Shown piece by piece: positions 17,707-26,954 of a stretch of DNA of 64,000 bases. Positions within the stretch are counted from its first letter, which is position 1; each line of letters begins with the position of its first letter. A model generated the notes under the pieces. It did no database searches, had not been told where the DNA came from, and was given only the letters and a program-made list of their open reading frames with translations. The stretch lies in NCBI RefSeq assembly GCF_022662475.1, contig NZ_JAKNQQ010000001.1, forward strand, positions 1 to 64,000, in the 5' to 3' direction. The DNA is from Sphingomonas sp. TREG-RG-20F-R18-01. Its GTDB lineage: Bacteria; Pseudomonadota; Alphaproteobacteria; Sphingomonadales; Sphingomonadaceae. Both the position numbers and the translations under genes were made by a program.

Positions 17707-18920
17707 GCCACCGCCTCGCTCGCGCCGCCGACGGGGCGCTGGCGGCGAGCCCCGACCGTCCAGAGACAGGCGACCGCCCAGACCGCGAGACCGCCCAGCG
17801 CCAGCGCACACCCGACCCATCCGGTCGCGGTCCAGCCATATCCAGCCGCCACCACCATGCCGGCGAGCCACGGACCGAGCGCGTTGGCGGTGTTGAACGC
17901 CGAGTGATTGAGCGCCGCAGCCAACCCCTGCGCGTCCTCCGCCACGTCCATCAGCCGGGTCTGCAGCACGGTGCCGAGCGCACCGCCGAGCCCGATCGCG
18001 AACACCGCGAGGATGATCGACCACAAATGGTGCGCCGCCACGGTGTAGACCGCGAGCGACGCGGCGCTCCACACCAGCAACGCGCCCGCGGTCGGCATCA
18101 GCGCGCGGTCGGCGAAGCGGGGGATGATGAGATTGCCCGCGGTCATCCCGATCCCGAACACCGCGAGCACCAGCGGCACCACCGTCGATCGCACGCCCGT
18201 CACCTCGACCAGCGTGGAGGCGAGATAGGTGTAGACCGCGAACAGCCCGCCAAAGCCGATCGCGCCGATCCCGAGCGTCAGCCACACTTGCGGACGTCGC
18301 AGCGCGCCCAGTTCGCGCAAGGGGCTGGCGTCGGCGTCGGGCCGGTCGCGCGGGACGATCGCCAGCACCAGCACCACGGTCGCAAGCGCGCACACGGTCA
18401 CGACGCTGAACCCCCAGCGCCACCCGGCCGCCTGCCCGAGCCAGTTGGCGAAGGGCACGCCGATGATGGTGGCGGTCGTCAGCCCGAGCATCACGCGCCC
18501 CACGGCTTGCGTACGCTGCTCCGGTGGGACGAGCGACGCGGCGACCAGCGATGCGATGCCGAAATAGGCCCCATGCGGCAGTCCGCTGAGGAAGCGGAAC
18601 ACGAGCATCGCATGATAGGATGGCGCCAGCGCGCTCAGCCCGTTGGCGACGGCAAAGAGCGACATCAGCACGATCAGCAACGTTCGGCGGCTCAGGCGGG
18701 CGCCGAACACGGTCAGGAGCGGCGCACCGACCACGACGCCGAGCGCATAGACGCTGATGACGTTCCCGGCGGTCGGTTCGTCGATGTGCAATCCGCGCGA
18801 CATGTACGGCAGCAGGCTCATGGTCGCGAACTCGGTCACGCCGATCGCAAAGCCGCCGAGCGCCAGCGCGAAGTGGATCAGCCCGACCGAGGCAGGGCGG
18901 TCGGGCGTAGGGTTAGGCAT
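17703..18920 (-). CDS. MFS transporter, DHA1/AraJ-like
   Basis: A 405-residue, 12-helix transporter of the AraJ/sugar-efflux and chloramphenicol-resistance-like branch (FALALGGFAIGVTEFATMSLLP, GARLSRRTLL, RFLSGLPHGAYFG). Its role is probably efflux of sugars or small organic compounds. ATG 18920 (MPNPTPDRP) is chosen over an upstream frame lacking family similarity. Its stop overlaps the start of the DHA2 exporter. It follows the alpha/beta hydrolase by ~140 bp on the same strand, so it may belong to the same unit. Specificity cannot be inferred from the sequence. Confidence 0.9.
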   Translation of the reverse strand: MPNPTPDRPASVGLIHFALALGGFAIGVTEFATMSLLPYMSRGLHIDEPTAGNVISVYALGVVVGAPLLTVFGARLSRRTLLIVLMSLFAVANGLSALAPSYHAMLVFRFLSGLPHGAYFGIASLVAASLVPPEQRTQAVGRVMLGLTTATIIGVPFANWLGQAAGWRWGFSVVTVCALATVVLVLAIVPRDRPDADASPLRELGALRRPQVWLTLGIGAIGFGGLFAVYTYLASTLVEVTGVRSTVVPLVLAVFGIGMTAGNLIIPRFADRALMPTAGALLVWSAASLAVYTVAAHHLWSIILAVFAIGLGGALGTVLQTRLMDVAEDAQGLAAALNHSAFNTANALGPWLAGMVVAAGYGWTATGWVGCALALGGLAVWAVACLWTVGARRQRPVGGASEAVA

Positions 18921-19062
18921 AGGGCAATTCCGAATTGTGCGGTGCAGCAACGCACGAACGCGTACTTGGCTGCCCATGATGGTCCCAAGACGGATCCGCT
19001 CAACCCGCAATCGAGCATTCCCGACGGACCACCGTGCCGCCCAGCCGCCCAGCCGCACCCCG

Positions 19063-19791
19063 TCAGCTTGCCATTGCGCGGGCCGCCTGCGCGATCACAT
19101 CGACCACGACCTCCGGGAACGTCACGGGGATTGCGTGCGAGGATTGCAGTTCGATGACCTGCGCCCCGGCGCGGTCGGCCTCGAACGCAAACTCGGCCTG
19201 CGGAATGACGGGGTCCAGCAGCGGTCTGATCTGCCAGCTCGGTTTGCGCATCCAGGCGGCCGCTGTCAGTTTCTCGTCGAGCGCGGCCAGGGCAATCGGG
19301 CGCTGGGTCGCGATCATGAGGGCGAGTTTGTCCTCAGCTACGTCGGCGGCGAGGAGATAGCCGTACCGGTCGGCCTTGACGACGAGGTCGGTCCCGCTGG
19401 TACCGTCGGGCAAGGTGAAGGGAATAAGATCGACCGACGCGGCGAAATCACCCCCGGGAAACCGTTCGAGACAATCGTTCGTCGATTCCCCCGCCGCGGG
19501 CATCGGCGAGCCTGCGTAAATGAGTCCCTTGACCTTGGGATCGTCCCCAGCCTGGCTGATGACGGCGCCGCCGTAAGCGTGCGATACGAGGAGGATGGGG
19601 CCCTCGATCGTGTCCAGCAGGCTGCGGAGGTAGGCGGCGTCGTGCGCCACGCCCCGCAGCGGATTCGAGAAGACCTTGGTCGCATAACTGTCGCGCTGAA
19701 GCCGCTGGATTACGCCATGCGTCCAGAGCGACGAATCTTCGACCGCGCCGTGCACGAGCACGACCGTCGGTTTTGCTGGTTCGATGTCCAC
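19063..19791 (-). CDS. Alpha/beta hydrolase
   Basis: A 242-residue cytoplasmic hydrolase with the oxyanion motif VVLVHGAVEDSSLW and the nucleophile elbow VSHAYGGAVI (the Ser variant of the GxSxG elbow). A late HAIPVTFPEVV carries the candidate catalytic His. The start is GTG 19791, with AAAGGA about six bases upstream. It belongs to the family often annotated as 'alpha/beta fold hydrolase' near antibiotic biosynthesis monooxygenase and peroxiredoxin-like genes in proteobacteria. The natural ester or lactone substrate is unknown. Its position between an ABM protein and exporters supports a detoxification role. Confidence 0.85.
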   Translation of the reverse strand: MDIEPAKPTVVLVHGAVEDSSLWTHGVIQRLQRDSYATKVFSNPLRGVAHDAAYLRSLLDTIEGPILLVSHAYGGAVISQAGDDPKVKGLIYAGSPMPAAGESTNDCLERFPGGDFAASVDLIPFTLPDGTSGTDLVVKADRYGYLLAADVAEDKLALMIATQRPIALAALDEKLTAAAWMRKPSWQIRPLLDPVIPQAEFAFEADRAGAQVIELQSSHAIPVTFPEVVVDVIAQAARAMAS

Positions 19792-19886
19792 GGAAATTCC
19801 TTTCGAAGCGTCTTACGCATAAAGGACGGGCGGCTGGCGTCGCCTTCGCGCCAGGCCGCCCGAGATCGGCATCCCATGCCCACGCG

Positions 19887-20183
19887 TTACTTGTGGGCGA
19901 TGACTTGCAGGCGGTACATTTTGGATTCCGCGAACAACCCGCCCGCCTTTTCGACGAATTCCTGTCCCGCCGGGCCATTCAGATGGGCTTCGCGCGCGGC
20001 CTCGTCGGCGAACGTGTCGAACACTCGGTAGACTCCCGCTTCCCCCTCGATCCCCGCCGCGTGCCATGTCAGGGTCCCGGGCTCGCCTTTCACCAGCGAG
20101 GCTTCCTTCGCGAGAAATGCCTCGACGTCTGCTTCCTTGCCGGGTTTGGCCTTCATCTCGATCAGTAAGGCGACCGTGGTCAT
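19887..20183 (-). CDS. Antibiotic biosynthesis monooxygenase (ABM) domain protein
   Basis: A 98-residue ABM/YgiN-like protein: TVALLIEMKAKPGKEADVEAFLAKEA, then YRVFDTFADEAAREAHLNGP and MYRLQVIAHK. It forms a ferredoxin-like dimer that oxidises quinols or similar aromatic compounds without a cofactor. The start is ATG 20183. It lies 88 bp downstream of the peroxiredoxin-like gene on the same strand, consistent with one transcript of reactive-compound detoxification genes. The exact substrate is not indicated. Confidence 0.88.
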   Translation of the reverse strand: MTTVALLIEMKAKPGKEADVEAFLAKEASLVKGEPGTLTWHAAGIEGEAGVYRVFDTFADEAAREAHLNGPAGQEFVEKAGGLFAESKMYRLQVIAHK

Positions 20184-20271
20184 TGCTCTATTCCTTTGGT
20201 TGACAGGAGCACGCGGTCGCGTGCAGCCAGCCGGTTGGCTTTCGTCGTCAACGCCGTTCCGTGGGGTGAAA

Positions 20272-20979
20272 TCAGGCGGCGTGCTGGCGTGCCAGCTGTT
20301 CCAGGACCGGGAACATCGCCGAGGGCTCGGGTCGCCGCGTGTAATCGCCATTCACTTCGGCGTAAGCGATCGTTTCGTCCTGCCCGATGACGTAGCGGGC
20401 GGGCATCGGCAGGGTCCAGCTGTCCTCGCCGTTGAACTGCGGCAGATCGGCGCCGAGCGTCCGGTGCGCCACCCGAAGATACTCCGGCAGCGTCCACCGC
20501 AAATTGAACTGCGCGGCGACGTCGCCGCCATGATCGCCCAAAATCGGGAAGCCGAGCCCATTCTGTCGCTGCGATTTGCGGCTGTTGGGCGCCAATTGCT
20601 GGGAGATCGCCACCAGGCTGGCGCCTGGCGCTTCGATCTCGGAACGGACCGCTTCAAGCGCGGTCAGCTCGAAATTGCAGTACGGGCACCAGACGCCGCG
20701 ATAGAAGCTGACCACCAGCGGCCCGTGGGCAAGCAGCGCGGCGGACGAGACCGGATTGCCGTCCGGGTCCGGCAGGGTGAACGCCGGCGCCATGTCCCCG
20801 ACCTTCAGTGCGCGATCCGGTGCGCCCGAAGCGATCAGTTCGTCGACCGAGCGATGCAGCGCCTCGACCGCTGCCGAGGGCGCAAGTCGCGTATCGAATT
20901 CGACCTTGAAGGCATCGAGCTTGCCTTGCAGCGGCAAGTCGGACTGCAAGATATGAGCGAAGGTTTCCTGGAAGTTCAT
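20272..20979 (-). CDS. Peroxiredoxin-like family protein (AhpC/TSA fold)
   Basis: A 235-residue thioredoxin-fold protein. An N-terminal helical region (~1-60) precedes the redoxin domain; PAFTLPDPDGNPVSS is the first strand and SFYRGVWCPYCNFEL carries a CxxC pair in place of the usual peroxiredoxin peroxidatic site. It probably reduces organic peroxides or acts as a thiol oxidoreductase. ATG 20979 follows an AGGAG ribosome site by eight bases. It is the first gene of the leftward cluster and divergent from a LysR gene, with two palindromes in the 124-bp gap. Peroxiredoxin-like proteins of this subfamily often sit beside LysR regulators. Confidence 0.88.
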   Translation of the reverse strand: MNFQETFAHILQSDLPLQGKLDAFKVEFDTRLAPSAAVEALHRSVDELIASGAPDRALKVGDMAPAFTLPDPDGNPVSSAALLAHGPLVVSFYRGVWCPYCNFELTALEAVRSEIEAPGASLVAISQQLAPNSRKSQRQNGLGFPILGDHGGDVAAQFNLRWTLPEYLRVAHRTLGADLPQFNGEDSWTLPMPARYVIGQDETIAYAEVNGDYTRRPEPSAMFPVLEQLARQHAA

Positions 20980-21064
20980 CTAGCGTCTCCTGGCGGATCA
21001 GCACCGTCGCTGCCGTGACGCCCAGATGCGCCATGCCATGGCATTGCAGTAGAACCGCCGAAGC

Positions 21065-21090
21065 AATAAGACTTATTCGACTGCGGAATA
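21065..21090. promoter_or_regulatory. Overlapping palindromes, likely LysR binding site
   Basis: AATAAG-A-CTTATT (21065-21077) is a perfect 6-bp dyad. It overlaps TATTC-GACTGCG-GAATA (21074-21090), another perfect dyad. Both lie in the divergent promoter space between the peroxiredoxin-like and LysR genes and just before the LysR start, typical of an autoregulatory LTTR site with the T-N11-A form. Confidence 0.65.
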
Positions 21091-21103
21091 GGTAGTAGGT
21101 TGA

Positions 21104-21991
21104 ATGGATCGATTGCATGCGATGGAAGTCTTCGTCCGTGTCGTCGAAACCGGTTCTTTTTCGGCCGCCGCGCGGGATTTGCGGATCGGCCAACCCAACG
21201 TATCGAAGTTGATTGCGGCGCTCGAAGAGCGTCTGCAGGTGCGGCTTTTGGTCCGCACAACGCGCCAACTGCATACGACCGAAGCGGGACAGGCCTTTTA
21301 CGAACGGGCGCGCCGCACCCTCGAGGAAGCCCATGAGGCGGAGACTGCCGCGCGCGGGCTGGGCAAAGGGCTCGACGGGCGGCTGCGCGTCAGCGCCCCC
21401 GTCACGTTCGCACGATTGCATATCATCCCGAAAATTGGCGAATTCCTCGCCGCCCATCCCGATCTGCGCGTTGATTTCGTCCTGGACGATCGCTTCGTCG
21501 ATCTGATGGGCGAGAACATCGACGTCGCGCTTCGCGGGGGCGAGCTGGCGGACTCGAGCCTGACCGCACGAAAGCTTGCGACCTGCCCACGGCTGGTCGT
21601 GGCAAGCCCCGCGTACCTGGCGCGAATGGGTACGCCGTCCACGCCGACGGCCCTGCTCGAACACACGGCGCTCGTCTACACCCAGGGTCTGATCGCCGAG
21701 GAGTGGCGCTTTCAGCACGCAAGCGGGGATGCGTCGGTGCGGATCCCCACCCGGCTGTCGTTCAGCGCGGCCGATGGCGTTCGGGAGGCAGTCATCGCCG
21801 GCCTTGGCCTTGCGATCAGCCCGCGGTGGCTCATGCAACCCGAGCTTGAAAGCGGAAGCGTCGTTGCCGTGCTGGCAGACTGGAAGCTGCCCAACGCGGA
21901 CTTGTGGGCGCTCTTCCCGACGGGGCGGCTGCCGACGGCCAAGGCACGCGCGTTCGTTAGCTGGTTCGAGGCGACGTTCCCAAAGACCTAG
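21104..21991 (+). CDS. LysR-family transcriptional regulator
   Basis: A 295-residue LTTR. The DNA-binding domain is residues ~1-60 (MDRLHAMEVFVRVVETGSFS, AARDLRIGQPNVSKLIAALE, TTRQLHTTEAGQAFYERA). The effector domain follows (~90-290: LRVSAPVTFARLHIIPKI, VDVALRGGELADSSL). It belongs to the CrgA/AaeR-like subgroup, commonly sensing aromatic or reactive compounds. It is divergent from the peroxiredoxin-like gene and probably activates that cluster. Two palindromes immediately upstream support autoregulation. The inducer is unknown. Confidence 0.92.
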   Translation: MDRLHAMEVFVRVVETGSFSAAARDLRIGQPNVSKLIAALEERLQVRLLVRTTRQLHTTEAGQAFYERARRTLEEAHEAETAARGLGKGLDGRLRVSAPVTFARLHIIPKIGEFLAAHPDLRVDFVLDDRFVDLMGENIDVALRGGELADSSLTARKLATCPRLVVASPAYLARMGTPSTPTALLEHTALVYTQGLIAEEWRFQHASGDASVRIPTRLSFSAADGVREAVIAGLGLAISPRWLMQPELESGSVVAVLADWKLPNADLWALFPTGRLPTAKARAFVSWFEATFPKT

Positions 21992-22163
21992 CGCGCCCCT
22001 GGACGGCGCTGGCGTACAGCCTGGCAGCGGCCGCATTTTACCCACTACTACTCTGGCAGCCGGCTGCGTATGCGCCGCATTGCGTCAGGCCTGGATGCCG
22101 TTTCCGAGCGTATCGACCGTCCGCCCGCGCGGCGGGAGATCCGGCGCCGCCCGTCCTCGGCGG

Positions 22164-23738
22164 CTACAGACCCTGCGCCCCCGCCGGGGATTCGCGGCGT
22201 CGGGCGGCGTCCTGCGCGGGACTGCGGTCTGCCGGATCGAGCCCACCGCCGAGCGACCGATACAGCTCGACCAGATTGCTTCCCTGGTTCAGTCGCGTCG
22301 TGACGAGCTGCTGCTGCGCCGCATACGCCGTCCGTTGGGAATCCAGGGTCGTCAGGAACGATTCCACCCCCGCCCGATACCGCGCATCCGAGATCCGCAA
22401 GGCCGCGTTCGCGGCATTCACGCGCGCGGTCTGCGCCGCGACCTGCTCGTCGATCGTCCCGCGCTGCGCGAGCGCATCGGCGACTTCGCGAAACGCGGTC
22501 TGCACCGTTCGCTCGTAGGTCGACACCGCAATCTGCTGCTGCGCGCGCGCGACCTGCAAATTACCGCGCAACCGACCGCCGTCGAACAGCGGGAGCGAGA
22601 TCGCGGGCGCAGCGGTATAGGTGAAGCTCCCCCCCGAAAAGAGGCCGCTCAGCGCCGGGCTGATCGTCCCCAGGGTGCCGGTGAGCGAGATGCTGGGGAA
22701 CAGGGCAGCGCGGGCCGCCCCGATATTGGCATATTGCGCGATCAACTGGTGTTCGGCCTGCAGCACGTCGGGACGGCGCAGGAGGACGTCGGACGCCAGG
22801 CTGGCGGGCAAGGTCTTGAGCGCGGCCTCGCCATTCCCCAACCCTTGCGGCAGCATCTGCGGGGTTACCGGGGCGCCGACCAGCAGGTCGAGCGCATTCT
22901 TGTCCTGCGCCAAACGGGTTCGCAGCACCGCGATGTCGTTGCGCGCCGCTTGGTACGTCGTCTCCGACTGGCGCGCCTCGAGTTCGGACGCGACACCGAT
23001 GCGGAACTGCGCGCGGGTCAGTTCCAGCGATTGCTCGAACGACTTAAGCGACTCCTGCGAGATGCGGAGCTGGTCCTGGTCCGACGCATAGGTCAGCCAT
23101 GCCGTCGCGATTTCGGCGATCAGCGTGATGCGGGTCGACCGCTGCGCCTCTTCGGTCGAGAAATACTGTTCCAGCGCCGCGCGGCTGAGGTTGCGCAAAC
23201 GACCGAACAGATCGATTTCGTACGCCGAGACGCCGAGGTTCACCGAATAGAATTGATAGTTGGACGACGACGAACCCACCCCGGCGCCAACGCCGGTACC
23301 ACCGGTGCTTCCCGTGCCCGTGCCCGTGCCTGTTCCGGTGCCAGTGCCGGTCCCCGAGGACCCGGCGAGCGCGCCGCTCGCGCCCTGGACGTTGTTGGTA
23401 TAGGTCGCCGACCCGGACAACGTCGCCGAGGGAAGCAGGTCAGCCCGCTGGATGCGATATTGCGCGCGCGCCTGCAGTACGTTGCCGGCCGCAATCCGCA
23501 AATCGCGATTGTTGGTCAATCCCAGCGCGATCGTATTGCGCAGTCGGTCGTCCGTGAAGAACTCCCGCCAGCCGATCTTCGTGATGTCCGGCGCATCCGT
23601 CGGCGCCACCGGATACACGCCACCTGACGGTAGCGCTGCAGGGACTTCCCCCAGCGGGCGGACGTACTTCGGTGCGAGGTTGCAGCCGGCCAGTACCGTC
23701 GCGCCCAGCAGGCCAAGGACGATCTTGCTGTTCAACAT
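22164..23738 (-). CDS. RND efflux outer-membrane factor, NodT/OprM family lipoprotein
   Basis: About 524 residues, a trimeric TolC-like channel. The signal peptide ends in a lipobox VLAGC, so the mature protein is an outer-membrane lipoprotein. Two outer-membrane efflux repeats are visible (for example LRNTIALGLTNNRDLRIAAG and SDVLLRRPDVLQAEHQL). A Gly-Thr run near residues ~130-145 interrupts the first repeat and lies in the loop between helices; it is coded by a 6-bp repeat. GTG 23741 directly follows the pump's TGA, but ATG 23738 with GGGAG upstream is the likelier start. It is the third gene of the MFP-RND-OMF operon. Confidence 0.92.
   Translation of the reverse strand: MLNSKIVLGLLGATVLAGCNLAPKYVRPLGEVPAALPSGGVYPVAPTDAPDITKIGWREFFTDDRLRNTIALGLTNNRDLRIAAGNVLQARAQYRIQRADLLPSATLSGSATYTNNVQGASGALAGSSGTGTGTGTGTGTGTGSTGGTGVGAGVGSSSSNYQFYSVNLGVSAYEIDLFGRLRNLSRAALEQYFSTEEAQRSTRITLIAEIATAWLTYASDQDQLRISQESLKSFEQSLELTRAQFRIGVASELEARQSETTYQAARNDIAVLRTRLAQDKNALDLLVGAPVTPQMLPQGLGNGEAALKTLPASLASDVLLRRPDVLQAEHQLIAQYANIGAARAALFPSISLTGTLGTISPALSGLFSGGSFTYTAAPAISLPLFDGGRLRGNLQVARAQQQIAVSTYERTVQTAFREVADALAQRGTIDEQVAAQTARVNAANAALRISDARYRAGVESFLTTLDSQRTAYAAQQQLVTTRLNQGSNLVELYRSLGGGLDPADRSPAQDAARRRESPAGAQGL
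23311..23352. repeat. Degenerate 6-bp tandem repeat inside the OMF gene
   Basis: Seven units of CCCGTG and variants (CCTGTT, CCGGTG, CCAGTG, CCGGTC) on the + strand, read leftward as alternating Gly-Thr codons. The unit length is a multiple of three, so slippage would change the length of the Gly-Thr tract without shifting the frame. Confidence 0.75.
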
Positions 23739-23741
23739 CAC

Positions 23742-26700
23742 TCAGACTCCCTGCGACGGCGCGGGCTCATGCCCCGGCTCGCCATCATCGTGTCGATCGC
23801 CGTTCGGCCGGCGATCGTTCGCCTTTGGCTGGTCGGGCTGTTGGCGGCTGAACAGGCGCATGACCACGACGAAGAACATCGGCACGAAGAAGATGGCCAA
23901 TACGGTCGCCGACAACATGCCGCCCACCACCGCGCGACCGATGGCATTCTGTCCACCCGCGCCTGCCCCGCTCGAGATCGCAAGCGGAAACACGCCGAAG
24001 ATGAAGGCCAGACTGGTCATCAGGATCGGCCGGAGACGCAGCTTCGCCGCCTCGATCGCCGCATCGAACGCGCCCAGCCCGTGCCGCATCTTCTCCTCGG
24101 CGAACTCGACGATCAAAATCGCGTTCTTTGCCGACACACCGATGGTCGTGATCAGACCGACCTGCAGATAGATGTCGTTGTTGAGGCCGGTCAACGTGGC
24201 GGCGAGCAGGGCGCCGACGATCCCGAGCGGAACCACCAGCATGACCGAGATCGGTACCGACCAGCTTTCATACAGCGCGGCAAGGCACAGGAAGACGATC
24301 ATCAACGACAAGGCGTAGAGCGCCGGTGCCTGCCCGCCGGACAGCTGCTCCTCATAACTCAGCCCGGTCCAGTCCAGCCGCGTCCCCGGCGGCAGCTTGG
24401 CCTGCATGTCCTCGACCGCCTTCAGCGCCGCACCGGACGACACGCCAGGCGCCGCCTGTCCCAGGATCTCCATCGACGGCTGCCCATTGTACCGGGTCAA
24501 CTGGGTTGGCCCCTGGTTCCAGGACACGTCCGAAAAGGCGGAGAACGGAGCCATCGTGCCATTGGCGCCGCGCACATAGAGCTTGCCGATATCGTCGGGA
24601 GCCATCCGGTAGGGTGAGTCCGCCTGGATATAGACACGCTTGACCCGACCGCGATCGATGAAGTCGTTCACGTAAGAACCACCCCACGCCGTCGCGATCG
24701 TGCTGTTGACCGAGGCCAGATCGAGGCCGAGCGCACCCGCCTTGTCCTGATCCACATTCACCTTGAGCTGCGGCGCATCGTCGAGCGAGTTGGGGCGGAC
24801 CCCGACCAGCGACTTGTTCTGGGATGCCATTCCGAGCAGCTGGTTGCGCGCAGCCAGCAGCTTGTCGTGACCGATCCCGCCCTCGTCGACCAACTGGAGA
24901 TCGAACCCGGTCGCGTTACCGAGCTCCTGCACCGCCGGCGGGATGACCGCGAAGATCAGCCCGTCGCCATATTTCGCGAACGCGCCCATCGCACGACCGA
25001 CCACCGCCTGCGCCTTGTTCTTGGCGCCCGGGCGATCCTTCCATTCCTTCATGGGAATGAAGGCGATGCCGCTGTTCTGGCCCTGGCCCGCGAAGCTGAA
25101 GCCGTTGATCGTATAGACACCCCGGATTGCATCGCCGGCATCGCCGAGGAAGTGATCGCGCACCAGATCGAGACCCTTCTGGGTCCGTGCGGACGTGGCG
25201 CCGGGCGGCCCCTGAACCAGCGCGATCATCACGCCCTGATCCTCGTCGGGCAGGAAGCCGGTCGGAAGCCGTGCGAACAGCAGGATCATCCCCGCGACGA
25301 TCAGCGCGTAGACGATGAGCGACCGGCCCCAGCGGCTGGCGGTGGAACGCACGCCGCCTTCATAGCGGGCGCGGCCACGGTCGAACTTGTCGTTGAACCA
25401 GCGGAAGAACCGCGCCAACGGGCCATTGCCCTGCCCCTTGTCGGGATCGTGCGGCTGGAGGATCGAGGCGCACAGCGCCGGGGTCAGGATCAGGGCGACC
25501 GCAACGGACAGGACCATGGCCGACACGATCGTGATCGAGAACTGGCGATAGATGACACCGGTCGACCCGCCGAAGAACGCCATCGGCAGGAACACCGCCG
25601 ACAGCACCACGGCGATGCCGATCAGCGCGCCGGTGATTTCCTCCATCGACTTGCGCGCCGCTTCCTTGGGCGAGAGGTGCTCCGTGGTAATCAGCCGCTC
25701 GACATTCTCGACCACGACGATCGCATCGTCGACCAGCAGGCCGATCGCGAGCACCATGCCGAACAGCGTCAGCGTGTTGATCGAGTAGCCGAAGGCGGCG
25801 AGCACCGCGAACGTCCCGGTCAGCACGACCGGAACGGCGATCGTCGGGATCAGCGTCGCGCGCCAGTTCTGCAGGAACAGGAACATCACGAGGAAGACGA
25901 GCACCACCGCCTCGACCAGTGTCTCGACCACCTGCTCGATCGACAACCGGACGAACGGCGAGGTGTCGTACGGGAAAATGACCTTCACGTCCGACGGGAA
26001 CTGCTTGGCGAGCGCGTTGACCCGCGCCTTGACCGCGACTACGGTATTGAGTGCGTTTGCGCCCGGCGCGAGCTTGATGCCGATGCCCGAAGCGGGCTTG
26101 CCGTTCCACTGCGCGGAGAAGGCATAGTTTTCTGCGCCGATCGCGACGCGAGCAACGTCGCCCAGCCGCACGATCGACCCGTCAGGACTGCTCTTCAGGC
26201 GGATCTTGGCGAATTGCTCGGGCGTCGTCAGCCGCGATGACACGGAGACCGTGGCATTCAGCATCTGCTCCTTGGGCGCCGGCTGCGCGCCGATCTGCCC
26301 GGCGGAGACCTGTGCGTTCTGCGCCGTGACCGCGGCGGTCACGTCGCTCATCGTCAGCGCGTAATTGTTGAGCTTGATCGGATCGACCCAGATCCGCATC
26401 GCATATTGCGAGCCGAAAATCTGCGTATCGCCGACACCGGCAACGCGCGACAGCGGATCGGCGATTTTCGACGCGACGATGTCGGCGAGATCGGCGGCGT
26501 CATGCTTGCCGTTCTCGGAATAAAGCCCGACGAACAGCAGGAAGTTCTGCGTCGCCTTGGCCACGACGATGCCTTGGCGCTGGACTTCCTGCGGCAGCAG
26601 CGGCGTTGCGGCCTGCAGCTTGTTCTGGACCTGGACCTGGGCGATGTCCGGATTGGTGCCCTGCTCGAAGGTGAGCGTGATCGTCACCGTGCCGGCGGAC

Positions 26701-26948
26701 GAGGAGGATGCCGAGAAGTAGCGAAGGTGATCGATCCCCTTCATCTGCTGCTCGATGATCTGGGTCGTCGTGTTCTCGAGCGTCTGGGCGTCAGCGCCCG
26801 GATAGTTGGCGGTGATGGAGACGGCGGGCGGCGCGATCGCCGGGAACTGCGCGATCGGCAAGGTCCGCAGCGACAGGATGCCGGCGATGACGACCATCAC
26901 GCCCAGCACGTAGGCGAAGATCGGACGATCGATGAAATAGCGTGACAT
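23742..26948 (-). CDS. RND multidrug efflux permease, HAE1 family (AcrB/MexB-like)
   Basis: A 1068-residue inner-membrane proton/drug antiporter of standard HAE1 length. It begins [18 protein letters not shown]. The relay motif in helix 4 is [17 protein letters not shown] with its Asp pair, and the large periplasmic loops have the porter sub-domain strands [16 protein letters not shown] and [18 protein letters not shown]. It pairs with the periplasmic fusion protein six bases upstream and the outer-membrane factor immediately downstream, making a complete tripartite pump. Substrates cannot be deduced, but it most resembles broad-specificity MexB/AcrB pumps. Expression is probably set by the divergent TetR gene. 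Confidence 0.95.
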   Translation of the reverse strand: MSRYFIDRPIFAYVLGVMVVIAGILSLRTLPIAQFPAIAPPAVSITANYPGADAQTLENTTTQIIEQQMKGIDHLRYFSASSSSAGTVTITLTFEQGTNPDIAQVQVQNKLQAATPLLPQEVQRQGIVVAKATQNFLLFVGLYSENGKHDAADLADIVASKIADPLSRVAGVGDTQIFGSQYAMRIWVDPIKLNNYALTMSDVTAAVTAQNAQVSAGQIGAQPAPKEQMLNATVSVSSRLTTPEQFAKIRLKSSPDGSIVRLGDVARVAIGAENYAFSAQWNGKPASGIGIKLAPGANALNTVVAVKARVNALAKQFPSDVKVIFPYDTSPFVRLSIEQVVETLVEAVVLVFLVMFLFLQNWRATLIPTIAVPVVLTGTFAVLAAFGYSINTLTLFGMVLAIGLLVDDAIVVVENVERLITTEHLSPKEAARKSMEEITGALIGIAVVLSAVFLPMAFFGGSTGVIYRQFSITIVSAMVLSVAVALILTPALCASILQPHDPDKGQGNGPLARFFRWFNDKFDRGRARYEGGVRSTASRWGRSLIVYALIVAGMILLFARLPTGFLPDEDQGVMIALVQGPPGATSARTQKGLDLVRDHFLGDAGDAIRGVYTINGFSFAGQGQNSGIAFIPMKEWKDRPGAKNKAQAVVGRAMGAFAKYGDGLIFAVIPPAVQELGNATGFDLQLVDEGGIGHDKLLAARNQLLGMASQNKSLVGVRPNSLDDAPQLKVNVDQDKAGALGLDLASVNSTIATAWGGSYVNDFIDRGRVKRVYIQADSPYRMAPDDIGKLYVRGANGTMAPFSAFSDVSWNQGPTQLTRYNGQPSMEILGQAAPGVSSGAALKAVEDMQAKLPPGTRLDWTGLSYEEQLSGGQAPALYALSLMIVFLCLAALYESWSVPISVMLVVPLGIVGALLAATLTGLNNDIYLQVGLITTIGVSAKNAILIVEFAEEKMRHGLGAFDAAIEAAKLRLRPILMTSLAFIFGVFPLAISSGAGAGGQNAIGRAVVGGMLSATVLAIFFVPMFFVVVMRLFSRQQPDQPKANDRRPNGDRHDDGEPGHEPAPSQGV

Positions 26949-26954
26949 GGCTGT

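Noticed and set aside
16246..18423. Single 725-residue MFS frame
   Set aside because: Its first ~240 residues are the other register of the upstream MFS gene; the real start is ATG 17706.
17685..19157. 490-residue rightward frame
   Set aside because: Antisense of the two MFS genes; His/Arg/Gln-rich, a typical high-GC shadow.
21729..23627. 632-residue rightward frame
   Set aside because: Runs through the LysR 3' end and then antisense of the OMF gene.
24867..26240. 457-residue rightward frame
   Set aside because: Antisense of the RND pump gene, His/Asp/Arg-rich composition.
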